Part shown: positions 9,655-20,269 of the stretch, one piece after another
Layout: each line of letters opens with the position of its first letter
Numbering within the stretch: position 1 is the first letter of the stretch
NCBI GenBank assembly: GCA_917880885.1
Contig: OU862907.1
Span: 65,219,072-65,283,071 of the forward strand
Length of the DNA: 64,000 bases
From: Limnephilus marmoratus
Lineage: Eukaryota > Arthropoda > Insecta > Trichoptera > Limnephilidae
Reading direction: 5' to 3'
Translations under genes and position numbers: made by a program
Notes under the pieces: model-generated
Database searches by the model: none
The model's input: only the letters and a program-made list of their open reading frames with translations
Told to the model about the DNA's origin: nothing

Positions 9655-10095
9655 AACTAGCCGGTTCCCGGCACGCGTTGCTATGCCATTTAATACAGAA
9701 ATTCTACCTGCGTGTCCTTTCCCATTCTTCCCTACCCCTTCCCGCTCCCCTTTCTCTCCCGCTTTCCCACTCCGCCTTCTCCACATTCCCTCTCCCCACT
9801 CCACTTCCCCCCTTCACCCGCCCCGCGACCTCCCTCCCGAGTTCCCCTCCCGGGTTCCCCTCCCCCCTCCCTCATTTCATACATTCAGTCCCGATACATT
9901 CAGTTTTCAAACAGCTCACGTGCCACCTATTGAAATTTTTGTATACAAATTTTATAATGCCAGAGCTCACCAGTAGTTATATACAAACCTTGTCCTGGCA
10001 ATAACAAACACAACAAAAAAGAATTATCCAATTTGGTGTAGTCGTTCGGAAGTTATGCGCGTACATACATTTCGGCGATTCATTTTCATTTATAT
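9655..10095 (+). repeat. CT-rich interspersed repeat, copy 2
   Basis: The copy begins CTAGCCGGTTCCCGGCACGC and GTTGCTATGCCA. A ~180-bp C/T-rich block with CCTCCCGAGTTCCCCTCCC units follows, then the conserved core (CATTCAGTTTTCAAACAGCT) and the tail CGTTCGGAAGTTATGCGCG..TTTCGGCGATTCATTTT. Long open frames across it encode only Pro/Ser-rich low complexity and are not genes. Confidence 0.75.
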
Positions 10096-10099
10096 ATAT

Positions 10100-10921
10100 A
10101 CTAGCATTTATATATATGCCGGGTACCAACCCGGCATGCGTTGCTTTGCCATTTTATAACGAAATTGTTTCTCCCTGCGCGTCCTTTCCCATTCGTCCCG
10201 TTCACCTTCCACCTCCCCTTCCTCTCCCGCGTCCCCTTCCCCTTTCGCGTTCCCACTCCTCCTCCACCTTCCTTCTCCTCACTCTACTCCCCCCCTATTC
10301 CGTCCCGCGATCCCCCCTCCCGAGTTCCCCTCCCCCCTCCCATAATCACCTCCTCCCTCCCGCGGATCCCCCTCTCGAGCTCCCCTCTCCCCTCCCGAGT
10401 TCCCCTCCACCCTCCCGGGTTCCCCTCCCCCCTCCTGCATTCCATACATTCATTCCCGATACATTCAGTTCTCATACAGCTCGTGTGCCACTTATTGCAA
10501 TTTTATTATACAAATTTCATGATGCCAGAGCTCGTGTCCTTTCCCATTCGTCCCGTTCCCCTTCTGCCTCCCCTTCCTCTCCAACGTCCCCTTCCCCTTC
10601 CCCTCTCCTCACTCCCCTCGCCCGCTTCCCCTATCCCTTAAACCCCCACCCGTTTTCCTCTCCCCCCTCCCGAGTTCCCCTCCCACCTCCCGGGTTCCCC
10701 TCCCCAACCCATCCCGCGGGCCCCCTCTCTCGAGTTCCCCTCCCTTGTTCCCCTCCCCTCCCCTCCCTCATCCTTCACCCCTCTCCCATCCGCCACCTCC
10801 TCCCGCATTCCATACATTCACTCCCGGTACATTCAGTTTTCAAACAGTTTGCGTGGCACCAATTGCAATTTTATATACAAATTTCATAATGCCAGAGCTC
10901 ACCAGTATATACAGAAACCTT
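10100..10921 (+). repeat. CT-rich interspersed repeat, copy 3, internally duplicated
   Basis: The head CTAGC..CCCGGCATGCGTTGC is followed by a C/T block and the core near 10446-10535. A second C/T block and a second core (about 10813-10910) follow, so the unit is doubled inside one copy. It ends where the 3.9-kb long-TIR transposon begins (10922). The 257-codon frame over it is low complexity. Confidence 0.72.
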
Positions 10922-11454
10922 TAGTCCAGTCAAGGAAGGGGGTGTAGAGTGCGTGAGCAGGGACCTAAGCGATTCCTTCAGAAACTTGTTTAGGGTGCTT
11001 AGGATGTGAAAATACTAAAAATCCTGACGTCTACGTGGTGAGCTAGGGGGGGGGGAGGGGGAGGTCCCGATTTTCGATATCTCAAAAACAGTGCGCCGCA
11101 GAGGAAAATTTTTTGAGAATAAGTAAAAGCTGATAAAATTATCTACAACTTTTATTCTATACGTAATTTTCGAAATCCCAGCCATTTTCGAGTTATTCGG
11201 TCCACAAATGTAGATATATACGAAAAAAATCATTTTACCTCACATTTTTCATCAAACATTCCTTCATATCGTCTAAATATTCATCAAAGAAAAAAATTTA
11301 TTCGAAGAAGTTGTAAAGAATTTAATTTTCTTTTAGAATATATAGACATATGTAAATTTATCTTCAACCGTTATACATTTACAGCAATTTGAAGTTTTTT
11401 CGTAAAATGTTGTCATTTTCAGAAAGAGCTGTTTTTATCTTATTACTGACACAC
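10922..11454 (+). repeat. Left long terminal inverted repeat
   Basis: Inverted copy of 14281-14837, ending inside at TTATTACTGACACAC. About 533 bp. It differs from the right arm by small indels, for example a ~14-bp gap after AGTCCAGTCAA. A G-rich run lies at 11045-11065. Confidence 0.8.
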
Positions 11455-11594
11455 AACACTTGTTCGTTCGCCTAATAATATGTGTGACCACACTTTAAAA
11501 CCAGTTATTAAATAAAATAGGTAAAAATCATATTACTTGAAAAATACATAATTGTATTTTATAATCATAATGTTTATTCTTTTTCGTTACATTC

Positions 11595-11700
11595 TTTCTC
11601 TCTCTGGTTTCAATCCTGGGATTGGTTTGCAGCGATTTCCTTTAGTTTCCTCTTCCATTCTTCCCTGTCTTGTGCGGCTCTTTTGAGGTCTGCATATGAT
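11595..11700 (-). pseudogene. LINE 3'-end fragment, RTE-like C-terminus
   Basis: The minus strand reads DLKRAAQDREEWKRKLKEIA ending just after ANQSQD. This is like the extreme C-terminus (..A.DR..W....) of RTE-type LINE proteins. It abuts the oppositely oriented LINE tail that starts near 11700. Confidence 0.5.
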
Positions 11701-12440
11701 AAGCACAATAAAGAAACTAAAATATTTAATATACGTAAATTATTTATATTACAAACTTTGAAATATGTATTCAAAAACAAAAATAATTTCGAAATAAATG
11801 AAAACAGAATGAGCAAAAGAATAAATAATATATTTTACACCCCACAAACCAATACTAAATTATTGCAGACACATAGCAGTTTCATTGGTCCTCGTTCATT
11901 TAACCTTCTACCACTACAAACTCAAATGATAAATAAAATGATAAAATATGTAAAAGAGGTAAAATTATGGTTGAATAATGTAGATATTGAAACGCTTTTT
12001 CTATAAATTTATCCATCCTTCTACATCTCACTTTCTATAATTTTCTAAACTGTAGTACAATATGTTTTCTGTTTATTTTTTTATAATAACTAAAAAAAAA
12101 AAAAAAAAAATCAAAAATCAGTTTTTTCCATATTTTTATTTTATTTTTATAATGGCTGAAAAAATCCTTTTTCACTTCTTCTACCTATGTAATACTAACT
12201 TTTTATACTAACTTTATATTTTATATGTTTTTTAAGTTTATTTTATACTTTGGGTACTTGGAAATATAATTTTGTTTTAATATTACCCACACTCAGGCAG
12301 TGCCTTAGTGGGTTTTCATTTCTTGTTAATACTATTTATTATATATTATGTTATTATATGTATACTATTTGTTATTATACATTATATGTACAAAGAAATG
12401 AGAATAAATAAAGTTAAAAAAAAAAAAAAAAAAAAAAGCA
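11700..12440 (+). pseudogene. LINE 3' fragment (RT C-terminus, 3' UTR, poly-A)
   Basis: Codons up to 12006 include HSSFIGPRSFNLLPLQTQMI, the ..R.YN.LP.. motif at the C-terminus of CR1/jockey-type RT proteins. The 3' UTR contains the hairpin CCCACACTCAGGCAGTGCCT..GTGGG near 12286-12313, also found at the 3' end of the LINE at 48.2-52.6 kb. It ends in an A-tract (12417-12438). It is 5' truncated and nested in the long-TIR transposon. Confidence 0.65.
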
Positions 12441-12541
12441 GCGCACGTCCACCAGCAGGTCCTCCTGGTACTCTCGGCGTGGGTACATAAAATTATAGAT
12501 CTCATTGTTATCACTGTTCTCAATAACATCATGTTACATTC

Positions 12542-14255
12542 TCATCCTCCCTGGACGTGGGGGTCCTGGCAAGCGTTGTTCATCCATGGCATCTTCATCC
12601 TCAGTATTGGATGGTTCTTGCTGAATGCCTCTATGTCGTCGTCATCGTCGTCCTCGGCAACAGGCACGCTATTGAAGCATCTCCCTTGGTAGGAGACTCG
12701 GAGACACGCTGCAGAACAGGTCAGCATTGCTTTTCGGCATCCACATTTGCCAATTGCACAATCCCTGGTGCAGCGGCAAAATATCATATTTAGAAGGACC
12801 TCCGGCGCTGGTGGATCTTTTGTTGTAATTGGCATCAGGGTCTCTCCTTCATGTTTCCACCCCCATTATTCAGGGGGCAGCTCAATCGGTGCACTGGGAA
12901 TGCTGTTTAACTGCGTTCTCTGTTGGAGGGAGGGAGCTGATGTCAGGCTTCATATTTGCTACCAACCTTGTGAACAACTAAAAGCGGTACTGGTTAAGGA
13001 AGGTCTGTCTTTTTGGCGCCACATACCATTTCAGGAAATATTTATTTCCAGCCTCTTCAACCTCGCCGTGAGTAGAGGAGGGGATATAAAGATCATTGCC
13101 GCTTGCTTGATGAATTCTGACTCCAAGTACAAATTTGAGAAGCCCACCTTGCTTCTCCTGAAAGTTGCAGATGTTGTGTCGCAGCCGGTAAATGAATGTA
13201 AGAACAGGATGTGTTCAAATGCACGGTGCTGCATCTTTTGGGTGGATAGTGGCATTGTTTTGGTTTTCCCTCGTCCGTTGTCAGCAGCAGAATATCTTGG
13301 GTGGGAAGAGTGGAAGCAATCAAAAGGAAGTGAAAGCTTCTCACAAAACTGTGAGAGGAATGTTCCACAGCAATTTTCACAACAAGGAAGTCAGCATCAT
13401 GTCCTGAAGAGTCTGTATCCCATTCTCCCGAAGCTTCGTCTGTAGTAAAGAGATGAAGTTACTTTTGTTGGTAGGATTGGATAACAAATCTTCCTTTTTA
13501 ACGGGTATTGAAGTGTTCCAAGTCAAATTGATGTCAGCTGACCTTCTCAGTCTGTATCATCGCATCTGTTCTTGTGATTTCGTACCGTTGGCTGGGTTTG
13601 GGTACCAATCAAATACCACAGTGTGAGTCATCCAGGATAGTGGTGAATGACGAAGTTGATGTAACGATCACAAATTGTGGCAAGGAAGGCATCTTTTTGC
13701 CAAATTACTCTGTGTAGTAGAAATTTTCCGTCCACAACTATGTTCATCTGAGACAGTAGACCAGTTTTTTGGTAGGCTCGAATAAGCTGTACAGGACAGA
13801 TTTAGTTGTCTTCCACATCCCACCTTCATTGAACAGTGCCAAGGGAAATGGGGCCAACTCATACTCAAAGAATTTCTTCAAATCCTCATCTGATCGTTTG
13901 CTTATACACATCCGGTGAAACAGAAATGTTGGGTCAACTGCAACCTTTTCATCGTGATTTTTTATCGACGAGCTGACAGAAGACATTGGGAATTGACATT
14001 ATTTCATTGGCTTGTGGGAAGGGAGGATGTGCATCAAACCACTGACTGAGTTTGAAAATGTCTGCTGCATCTTTACTTCGGTGGGCTTGTCCGAGGTCCT
14101 TGTGTTGTTACTGGACGTGAAAAAGACTCCACAATACTCTTCAAGGGAAGTGCAGTTCTCATGAGTTGCGCTCATACCAACTAACTCGGCTTTTGAATGA
14201 TAGCATCAATGTGGTTTCCATGGTCATATCTGATCATACGCCTTACTAAAAGAGC
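12542..14255 (-). pseudogene. Decayed transposon gene with GCDTTS motif and Cys-rich C-terminus
   Basis: Read on the minus strand in pieces: (1) 13986-13744, VDPTFLFHRMCISKRSDEDL, ..FEYELAPFPLALFNEGGM; (2) 13255-13031, FEHILFLHSFTGCDTTSATF; (3) 12835-12542, a Cys-rich module CRCTRDCAIGKCGCRKAMLT, CSAACL, followed by an acidic run. I recognise this order (a VDP..LF..L..KY.LAPFP segment, an H(A/S)F(S/T)GCDTTS motif, a CxC-rich tail) from uncharacterised multicopy arthropod proteins that look transposon-borne, but know no assigned function. Several frameshifts and stops make this copy non-functional. Its position between the long inverted repeats suggests it was the element's own gene. Plus-strand frames over it are shadows. 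Confidence 0.55.
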
Positions 14256-14280
14256 GTCGCATAATCGTCGTTGCACGTCG

Positions 14281-14837
14281 GTGTGTCAGTAATAAGATAA
14301 AAACAGCTTTTTCTGAAAATGACGACATTTTACGCAAAACCTTAAAATTGCTGTAAATATTTACTGGTTGGAGATTTATTTGCATATGTATGTATATTCT
14401 AAAAGGGAATTAAATTTATTACAACTTCTTATGAATAAATTTCTTTCTTTGATGAATATTTTAGACGATATGAAGGAATGTTTGATGAAAAATGAGAGGT
14501 AAAATAATTTTTTTCAAAAATATCTACATTTGTGGAGCGTGTAAGTCAAAAATGGACGTGATTTCGAAAATTACATAAAGAATAAAAGTTGTAGATAATT
14601 TTATGAGCTTTTTTTACTTATCCTTAGCAAATTTTCATGTGTGACGCACCGTTTTTGAGATATAAGCGGAAACCCGAAAATTGGGACCTCCCCCTCCCCT
14701 CCTACCCCCTAGCTCACCACCAAGACTTTTAGTATGTTCACACCCTAAGCACCCTAAACAAGTTTCTGAAGGAATCGCTTAGGTCCCTGCTCACGCACTC
14801 TACACCTCCTTTTGGAGCATTTATTGACTGGACTACT
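14281..14837 (-). repeat. Right long terminal inverted repeat
   Basis: Inverted partner of 10922-11454, running from GTGTGTCAGTAATAAG to the outer end TTGACTGGACTA. It keeps a ~14-bp segment missing from the left arm. Confidence 0.8.
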
Positions 14838-14839
14838 TT

Positions 14840-15235
14840 GCGGGCGTGCTCACAACAACTCACCAAAGTTTCATCGCAATCGGATGAACGGTTAGCAATT
14901 CACAGGAAAGTATGTAGAACAGTTTATATGGGAGAATTAAATTGTTGATTTTACTATCTTCCTCGCAACTTTTCCATATTTTCTCAACGTTTAAACCTTT
15001 CCTGGACTACGACAAACATTTCAAAACCAAAATCAGCTAAATCGGCCCAGCCGTTCTCGAGTTTTAGTGAAACTAACGAACAGCAATTGATTTTTATATA
15101 GGGGGGGGGGGTAAAGGAGGCGGGGGGGTGGAGGGTGGTTAGAGGTTGTGGGGTGAGAGGGGGAGGGGGTTGAGAGGGGTGGGGGGTAGGCTTTTTTATA
15201 TCCATTTTTCGTATTACAAAAATAACAAACATGAG
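14840..15235 (+). repeat. Interspersed repeat terminal fragment with G-rich tract
   Basis: TTTCATCGCAATCGG.TGAACGGTTAGCAATTC, then CCTTTCCTGGACTACGACAA and AATCGGCCCAGCCGTTCTCG, then a G-rich run (15100-15190). The last ~100 bp before the G-run is the inverse of window positions 1-100. It is non-coding. Confidence 0.6.
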
Positions 15236-15835
15236 AATCGGGTATGGGTACCACCGCCCCGGGAACCATTTTTTTGATAACCAACACGTCTGCGTAGGTC
15301 ATCCTTAGTGGTTCGCAACGTTTGGTGACTAGCAGGGGTGCCTGGGTTCATGGGGTGAGGTTTTTTCAGGTCTTGGCAGCGGATGCGTCTGCGCACCAGC
15401 TGCATGGCAGGTTGGATCTAGAGAAAGTGGTTGAGGGAGTCCCTTCGACTTCTCCAGCCTTACTCTCTCGGAACATCGCTTTGCACCGCAGTGGGAGGGA
15501 TGGATTCATACATCCGCTCTCCTGGACACGCTGACCCCCACATTTCTACCCACCCCTAATACCCTTTCCTTCTCAGAAGATCCTCTCCTCCCTTTCCCTG
15601 AAACGAACCGTCACACAGCATCCCCAAAGAAGAGATAGGCAATGTGTCGAGCGATTGTAAAAAAAGGTCTCTCCCGATCCGGCCTTCTACGTAGTTGGTG
15701 GGCAGATTCCACCGCCGCCGAGATCCTGACAAACCTCGCCCCATGAACCCGGGCTACCCGTACCTATGGCAGAGGTGTTGATAATCCAATACATGGTTCC
15801 CGGGACTGCGGTACCCATACCCGCCTTCCAAATTA
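15236..15835. mobile_element. LINE-derived non-autonomous element, with an inverted head copy
   Basis: 15236-15650 on the plus strand has a head GGGTACC.CCGCCC.GGGAACC and the LINE leader words (GCACCGCAGTGGGAGGGATG, GGATTCATACATCC). It then passes directly to the LINE 3' UTR words (CACACAGCATCCCCAAAGA) without any coding region. 15680-15835 is a minus-strand copy of the head (GGTGTTGATAATCCAATACA, ATGGTTCCCGGGACTGCGGT). It is an internally deleted LINE derivative, also present at 22725-23018 and 32135-32465. Confidence 0.65.
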
Positions 15836-15849
15836 CTGGTACTATTTAT

Positions 15850-16325
15850 TGACGGCTGGCGTGGTCAAGAGGTAAGGCTCTTGACTCGCAATCCGAAGGT
15901 CGTGGGATCGAATCCCGGCGTGGGCAAATAAATTTTATTTGACTAATTCGATTATTGGATGAAACACCACAAAAAAACTATGCAATGTACAATATTCTTA
16001 TAAATAAATAAATAAATAAATTTGGGTTATTTCACAATTACCTATTTCATATAAAAATAATATATTTGCGTCACGTTCCAGAGTGGAAGATACTTTAGTA
16101 TCGCCCTGGTGTAAGACCACCATTCAGAATTGAAACGTTGCTAAAAATTACTTTGGCCGTGTTTGGTGACCAGATCTGAATAGCCAAGTAATTCCTCGCT
16201 TCCTCTTCCCCATCTCCTGCCCTTCCCCACCACCTTCTGCCTCATACTATACCCCATAGTCATGTAATAGTCTCACTGGCTCCAGACGGGAGCATTTGGG
16301 TCTCTTGTGCGGTATTCAATATAAA
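15850..16325 (+). mobile_element. tRNA-derived SINE, near full-length
   Basis: The tRNA-like head (15853-15926) has an A-box-like GGCGTGGTCAAGAGG and B box GGATCGAATCC, followed by AAATAAATTTTATTTGA. The body carries GGAAGATACTTTAGTATCGC, CCTGGTGTAAGACCACCATT, CGTGTTTGGTGACCAGATCT and a CT-rich stretch. The end is CTGGCTCCAGACGGGAGCA..CTTGTGCGGTATTCA. The head is a pol III promoter by family knowledge. Other copies lie at 16403-16615(-), 21212-21608(-), 29770-30000(+), 41023-41427(+), 56262-56640(+) and 57310-57605(-). Confidence 0.82.
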
Positions 16326-16402
16326 ATTAAAAATTATGCACACGAATAAATATTTCAAAATGAGATATTTTTTACAATCCAACTGAATATTAGGTACTCT
16401 TT

Positions 16403-16615
16403 TTTCATGAATACCGCACAAGAGTCCCAACTGCTCCCGTCTGGAGCCAGTGAGACTATCACCCCCAATTGGGGTATGTTGTGAGGCTGAAAGTAGTGGG
16501 GGAGGGGAAGGAGTTAGGGAAGATGGAGGTGGGGAAGTACCTGACTCTTCAGATCTGGTCACTAAACACGGCTAAAGCCATTTCAAGTAACGTTTCAATT
16601 CTTCCACTCTAATGG
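16403..16615 (-). mobile_element. Same SINE family, inverted truncated copy
   Basis: TGAATACCGCACAAGAGTCC, CCAGTGAGACTAT and GTTTCAATTC mirror the end of the SINE at 15850-16325 about 80 bp away. The two copies lie tail to tail. The tRNA head is missing. Confidence 0.75.
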
Positions 16616-16619
16616 CCGT

Positions 16620-17000
16620 AAAATAAAATGAAAAAACAAAAACCAAAATATTAAAAAAAAATATAACAAATTGTTTTTTTGTGTAGGTATCTACTTTATA
16701 CCTACTGTGTTTTTGTATCTATTTATGTCTACGCACTTCAATACACAAATTAAAAATAACTACTACTTATTAAAATTCTGGAAGCGAGCATTTAACATCT
16801 TTATCTGAACCATACTGTAGGTCCAGCTTCGCGTGAACTATAGGTACGTGAAACCCGGCTTGTAGCGGAACGAAATCTAGTTTCAAAAACGTCCGCTTGC
16901 AACGTCTGATGTGTGAGCGCTGCAGTCGGAATCGAAATTATGATTTGCTGGTAGCTATGACAGCCTTAAATTGTGAAATTATTAACCTAGTGGGGTTAAT
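16620..17000. other. Non-coding stretch, no assignable feature
   Basis: AT-rich with a moderately GC-balanced block near 16800-16960. I see no coding signal. It may be the 3' side of the LINE relic that follows. Confidence 0.35.
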
Positions 17001-17002
17001 AA

Positions 17003-17600
17003 TTACATGCTAAAAATATATGTAAATAAATTGTGAAGAAGCAATAAATAAATAAAAATAAATAAAATGGAAAAGAAAAAAGGCTCTAGGATCGATCCTT
17101 GAGAAAAAAACAAGAAATTCAGCAGATTGCAAGATTCCGTGTGTGACAAATTGCTTTCTATTCTTGAAGTATCTTTTAAAAACTTTAACATCCGAAGAGA
17201 AAAACCCATCTGGGCAAGATTTGTGAGTAAGATATTGTGATTCACAGTATCAAATGCTTTGGAGAAGTCGATGCAAATAGTCGTACCTACTTGGTATCCA
17301 CTGTCTAGGGATCTAGCAACATAGTCGGTGAAAATGGTGATCAGATTGGTTTCAGTGGATCCTCCTTTCCTGAAACTATGTTGATCGGGGATAATGCAAG
17401 CGTCTCTCTGAGGCACAAGGAATTTATAAATCATTTATTCAAATAGTTTAGCAGGAGTTGATAGTATGGCAACTGGTATTTTTTTAATTAACTTTCGATT
17501 AACTTTCTCGAACGTTTCTTAAAAATATGACATACTCGTATTTCGGAAATTTTCCTTACTTCAGGAAAAGTGGAAGTACTAATAGCTAAGTTAATGATAA
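17003..17600 (-). pseudogene. LINE relic, RT palm region
   Basis: The minus strand encodes DQHSFRKGGSTETNLITIFT, then TICIDFSKAFDTVNHNILLT, LAQMGFSLRMLKFLKD and a damaged GxPQGS box (SQGSILEPFFFSIL). The A motif FSKAFD is intact, but the frame decays after it. It is probably the same family as the relic at 5.6-8.4 kb. Confidence 0.78.
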
Positions 17601-17633
17601 GACATTATGGTGTTTTTTGGAACTCGGCGCACT

Positions 17634-17700
17634 AGAGGCGGATTAGGTACATGTTGAGAGCGTCCTAGGCAAGCACTTCATCGGCGCCCCCTCTAGCGGC
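17634..17700. repeat. hAT-like terminal fragment
   Basis: TAGAGGCGGATTAGGTAC..GTCCTAGGCAAGCACTTC..GGCGCCCCCT resembles the end of the hAT element at 6358 (CAGAGCCGGATTAACC..CCCTAGGCAATGCACTTCTC). No matching second end or TSD was found. Confidence 0.4.
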
Positions 17701-17814
17701 CATATATTATAAATTTTACTTTTACTCTTATTTATGTATAATTACTAATGCTTTATAAATAGTATCTAAGTATAATAAATAATAACTAATGTGTATATAT
17801 ACATATATACTTAC

Positions 17815-18655
17815 ACACAAACTCCAATAGCTCGGAGGGCTTTGAAGCAAAGAATGGACGGTTACCTCGAGAGTATTTTCTCTTGGGGTAAGAATAACCT
17901 CGTCGAATTTAATGTTTCAAAGACCCAATCATGTTTGATAACGTCTAAAAGGGATCGAAATGAAAATCTAGTCTCATTCAACGGAAGCAACCTTCCGAAC
18001 AGGACCTCCATCGATATGCTTGGTGTAACTCTAAGTGACCAGCTCCAAGAGCTCCAACTCCAAACCGGAGTTAAGTTAGCCTCTCAGAAACTGGGCGAAC
18101 TGTACAGGGCCCGCAGATACTTTAATAGTACCCAACTGCTAACCCTGTACAAATCGCAAGTGCGCCCCACGGTTGAATTTGGCAGCCACCTCTGGTCTGG
18201 AGCTCCAAAATACCTAAAAAAAACCCTTGACTCTGTGCAGAAACGGGCGGTCCGTTTGATAGATTCTCCCATCTTAACAGACGGACTGCAATCTTTAGAG
18301 CATAGGCGTCAGGTGGGAATGCTGTCCTTGTTCTACCGGTATTACAATGGAAGATGCTCCGAGGAACTAGCATCATTGATCCCCTCGGCACCGGTGCATA
18401 GTCGGGAAACACGTCAAACACGCGCCCAACATTTGTACACTGTTGACATTAGTCACATGAGAACGGGTCGTTTCTATGACTCGTTCTTGAGTTCAACGGC
18501 TCGGCTGTGGAACGATTTGCCGGCTTCTGTGTTTCCTCCCGCCTACAACATGGGTCTCTTGTCTCTTCAAGACCCATGTTCACTCCTTCCTTTCCTCAAA
18601 AAGACCCTCCATACAGCATCTACAAGGGCCTCCTGTGTGGTGTTAATGTAAAAAA
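17815..18655 (+). pseudogene. 5'-truncated copy of the EN-RT LINE (RT C-terminal part)
   Basis: Near-identical to 3690-4560 of the full-length copy, starting at CACACAAACTCC. The frame is open to the end but lacks the endonuclease and RT core. Two differences stand out: a replaced segment (CTCCAAGAGCTCCAACTCCA near 18043) and loss of the left arm of the 3' hairpin. Here CATCTACAA joins straight to GGGCCTCCTGTG, which lengthens and changes the C-terminus. The A-tail is at 18650. Confidence 0.88.
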
Positions 18656-18659
18656 AATA

Positions 18660-19040
18660 TATATATATACCTACATAATAACTAACGCTGCGCCACGCAG
18701 CTTAACCCGGCGGCGCGTGCCGTGGGAATTTTGGTGCAAAATGTGTAAACTGGGTCTCCAGTTATTTTTTTTTTACATAAAGTATCAAGTTTCTTCACAA
18801 TCAGTTCAGTAGTTTTTGCGTGAAGAAATAAAATATACCTATACACACACACTCACACACGTGCTCACTTTCGCAGTTATAATATTAGCAGGGATAATTA
18901 ATAAAACCATTTATAACCTAATATTTGATAAATAAAAAATTAAAGTTATCAATTATTTATTTAAAAATTGGTATCTACTAATTACATTCAATGACAATTG
19001 TTTAAAAAAAATAAAAATTTCTTCATCTACAGTTGTTATC
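18660..19040. other. AT-rich DNA with short CA microsatellite
   Basis: A repeat end similar to others (GTTCAGTAGTTTTTGCGTG..), a (CA)n tract at 18840-18860, then simple AT-rich DNA. No gene seen. Confidence 0.35.
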
Positions 19041-19045
19041 AAGAT

Positions 19046-19101
19046 AGCAATACTTAATTAAATTCATACTTAATGAAAATCATTAAGTATTGCTATCGAA
19101 T
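19046..19101. repeat. Short inverted repeat (hairpin)
   Basis: GATAGCAATACTTAA and its complement TTAAGTATTGCTATC are separated by ~25 nt. It may be a small foldback or a terminator-like structure. Function unknown. Confidence 0.45.
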
Positions 19102-19104
19102 TTA

Positions 19105-19330
19105 ATCTCTTGTCTATTATGGTCGAGCGAAGATAATTTTTCACTCTATTTAGACAGGAAAAACTCCGCAAACCACTGCAATTGCTAACTGCCGTCGATA
19201 CGCATATTCTTAAGGCAATGTCAATGTTTGGGTAAATTGTTTCGAGTTCTTTATTTCTTAGAACCTGTAAAATAGCTTTGGTTGTTCGAGGCAGTTCTAC
19301 ATCTCAAGCTATTGTGTTGAATTAGAACAT
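19105..19330 (-). pseudogene. hAT transposase C-terminal dimerisation domain relic
   Basis: The minus strand reads PNIDIALRICVSTAVSNCSG, LRSFSCLNRVKNYLRSTI, matching the conserved 'YPNI..ALRILLT.PVS.AS.ERSFS.LK.IK.YLRSTM' block of hAT/ZMYM1-like transposases. Key Glu-Arg-Ser residues are changed (GLRSFS). Nothing upstream is intact, and a younger hAT element (19390-20269) has landed next to it. Confidence 0.68.
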
Positions 19331-19389
19331 GGATGGATACATCATCAACAAAGAACTTTTCTTAATCACCAGAATATATCGTTACTAAC

Positions 19390-20269
19390 CAGTGGCGGCC
19401 AGCCCTAAGGTGCGGCGGTGCAACGCACTCCCAAAATTTCTGCCAATCTAAAAATTCCCGAGCACCGAAAAACATACTATATTTCCGACACGCCTCATCA
19501 CAAATCATAATACACACTTTGGTTCTAATGCATACATAATATAGGTGTCTATGTATACCGCTCGCGTAACAGAGATACTGAGATAACAGAAGCAGAACGT
19601 TTTGTTCCTATATTCAGGCCGGGAGTGCGTTTGCCAAAGCGATCACAGAATCGAGGAGAATCCTTACACAATTCTCCATGAGCTATAATCGTGGGTAGGT
19701 ATATCTGGTATAATCCTTTGCAAATTTAAATAACCCGTGATCGCCGATCCGGGAATTTCCACCATGTCAAAAGGACCGTTTGTTCAGTAGCATCTTAATT
19801 GGGGACGCGGTCGTGTCATTTTATTATTGATATTGTGTGTTTAAATTAAGATCTACTCTTTTTTAGTCAATGTTCCGCTCAGCGTCGACCATTTCTTATC
19901 TCTACAGCATGCCAACCAACATAAACAATGAGACCCGTTGTGACAGGTCGCAGGTCAATACGCCATTGTTATTAGCTTTTTGGATGAGTCGGGAAGAGTA
20001 AAAAATGAGTTCCATTATTAATGTTCATTTTATAAAAAACAATGCGCTGAACTTAGAAAAACGATTAGAAATTAAAAATAGTGGCCCACCACGGCCCATT
20101 TTAAATAGTAAACAAGAGTGCAAGTTAAAAACAAAAGAGACAACGGAGAATCGACCTAACCTGCAAATAGGTAAGATTTTTTTCATAATTAAATTCATTT
20201 TAATTAGGGTAGGTATATGTACAAGATTTTTAGCGCACTACCGATATTTGTGAGCATCAGCCGCCACTG
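19390..20269 (+). mobile_element. hAT DNA transposon, internally deleted, perfect 8-bp TSD
   Basis: The ends are CAGTGGCGGCCAGCCC (19390) and TCAGCCGCCACTG (ending 20269). TSD TTACTAAC is at 19382-19389 and 20270-20277. At 880 bp it is too short for a transposase gene, but it retains what looks like the first transposase exon. Confidence 0.9.
20005..20173 (+). pseudogene. First exon remnant of a hAT/ZMYM-like transposase
   Basis: MSSIINVHFIKNNALNLEKR, LEIKNSGPPRPILNS.. is followed by a donor-like AG|GTAAGATTTTT near 20174. Transposases of the ZMYM1-like hAT group begin with a similar 'L.LE..L.I...G.P.P.L' stretch before the TTF zinc finger. The zinc finger and catalytic core are absent. The frame reads on for a further 80 bases, but that part looks intronic. 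Confidence 0.45.

Larger units (their letters stand above)
10922..14837. mobile_element. DNA transposon with ~540-bp terminal inverted repeats
   Basis: The ends are TAGTCCAGTCAA at 10922 and TTGACTGGACTA ending at 14837. The inverted similarity continues for over 500 bp on each side: 10922-11454 against 14281-14837, with shared words such as GTAGAGTGCGTGAGCAGGGA, CCTAAGCGATTCCTTCAG, TTGTAGATAATTTTA and TCAGTAATAAGATAAAAACAG. A trinucleotide CTT flanks both ends and may be the TSD. The right flank does not continue the CT-rich repeat broken on the left, so this is not conclusive. The interior holds a decayed minus-strand gene (12542-14255) and inserted LINE tails (11595-12440). The superfamily is not recognised. 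Confidence 0.8.

Noticed and set aside
10116..10889. 257-codon Pro/Ser-rich frame
   Set aside because: It lies wholly on the CT-rich interspersed repeat, of which five copies occur in the window; low complexity only.
12747..13445. 232-codon plus-strand frame
   Set aside because: The minus strand carries the recognisable motifs (GCDTTS, Cys-rich tail); the plus frame is their shadow and shows no motif.
15853..15926. Possible tRNA-Ala gene
   Set aside because: A and B boxes are present but the acceptor ends do not pair, and a 400-bp SINE body follows; the same head recurs at 41 and 56 kb.
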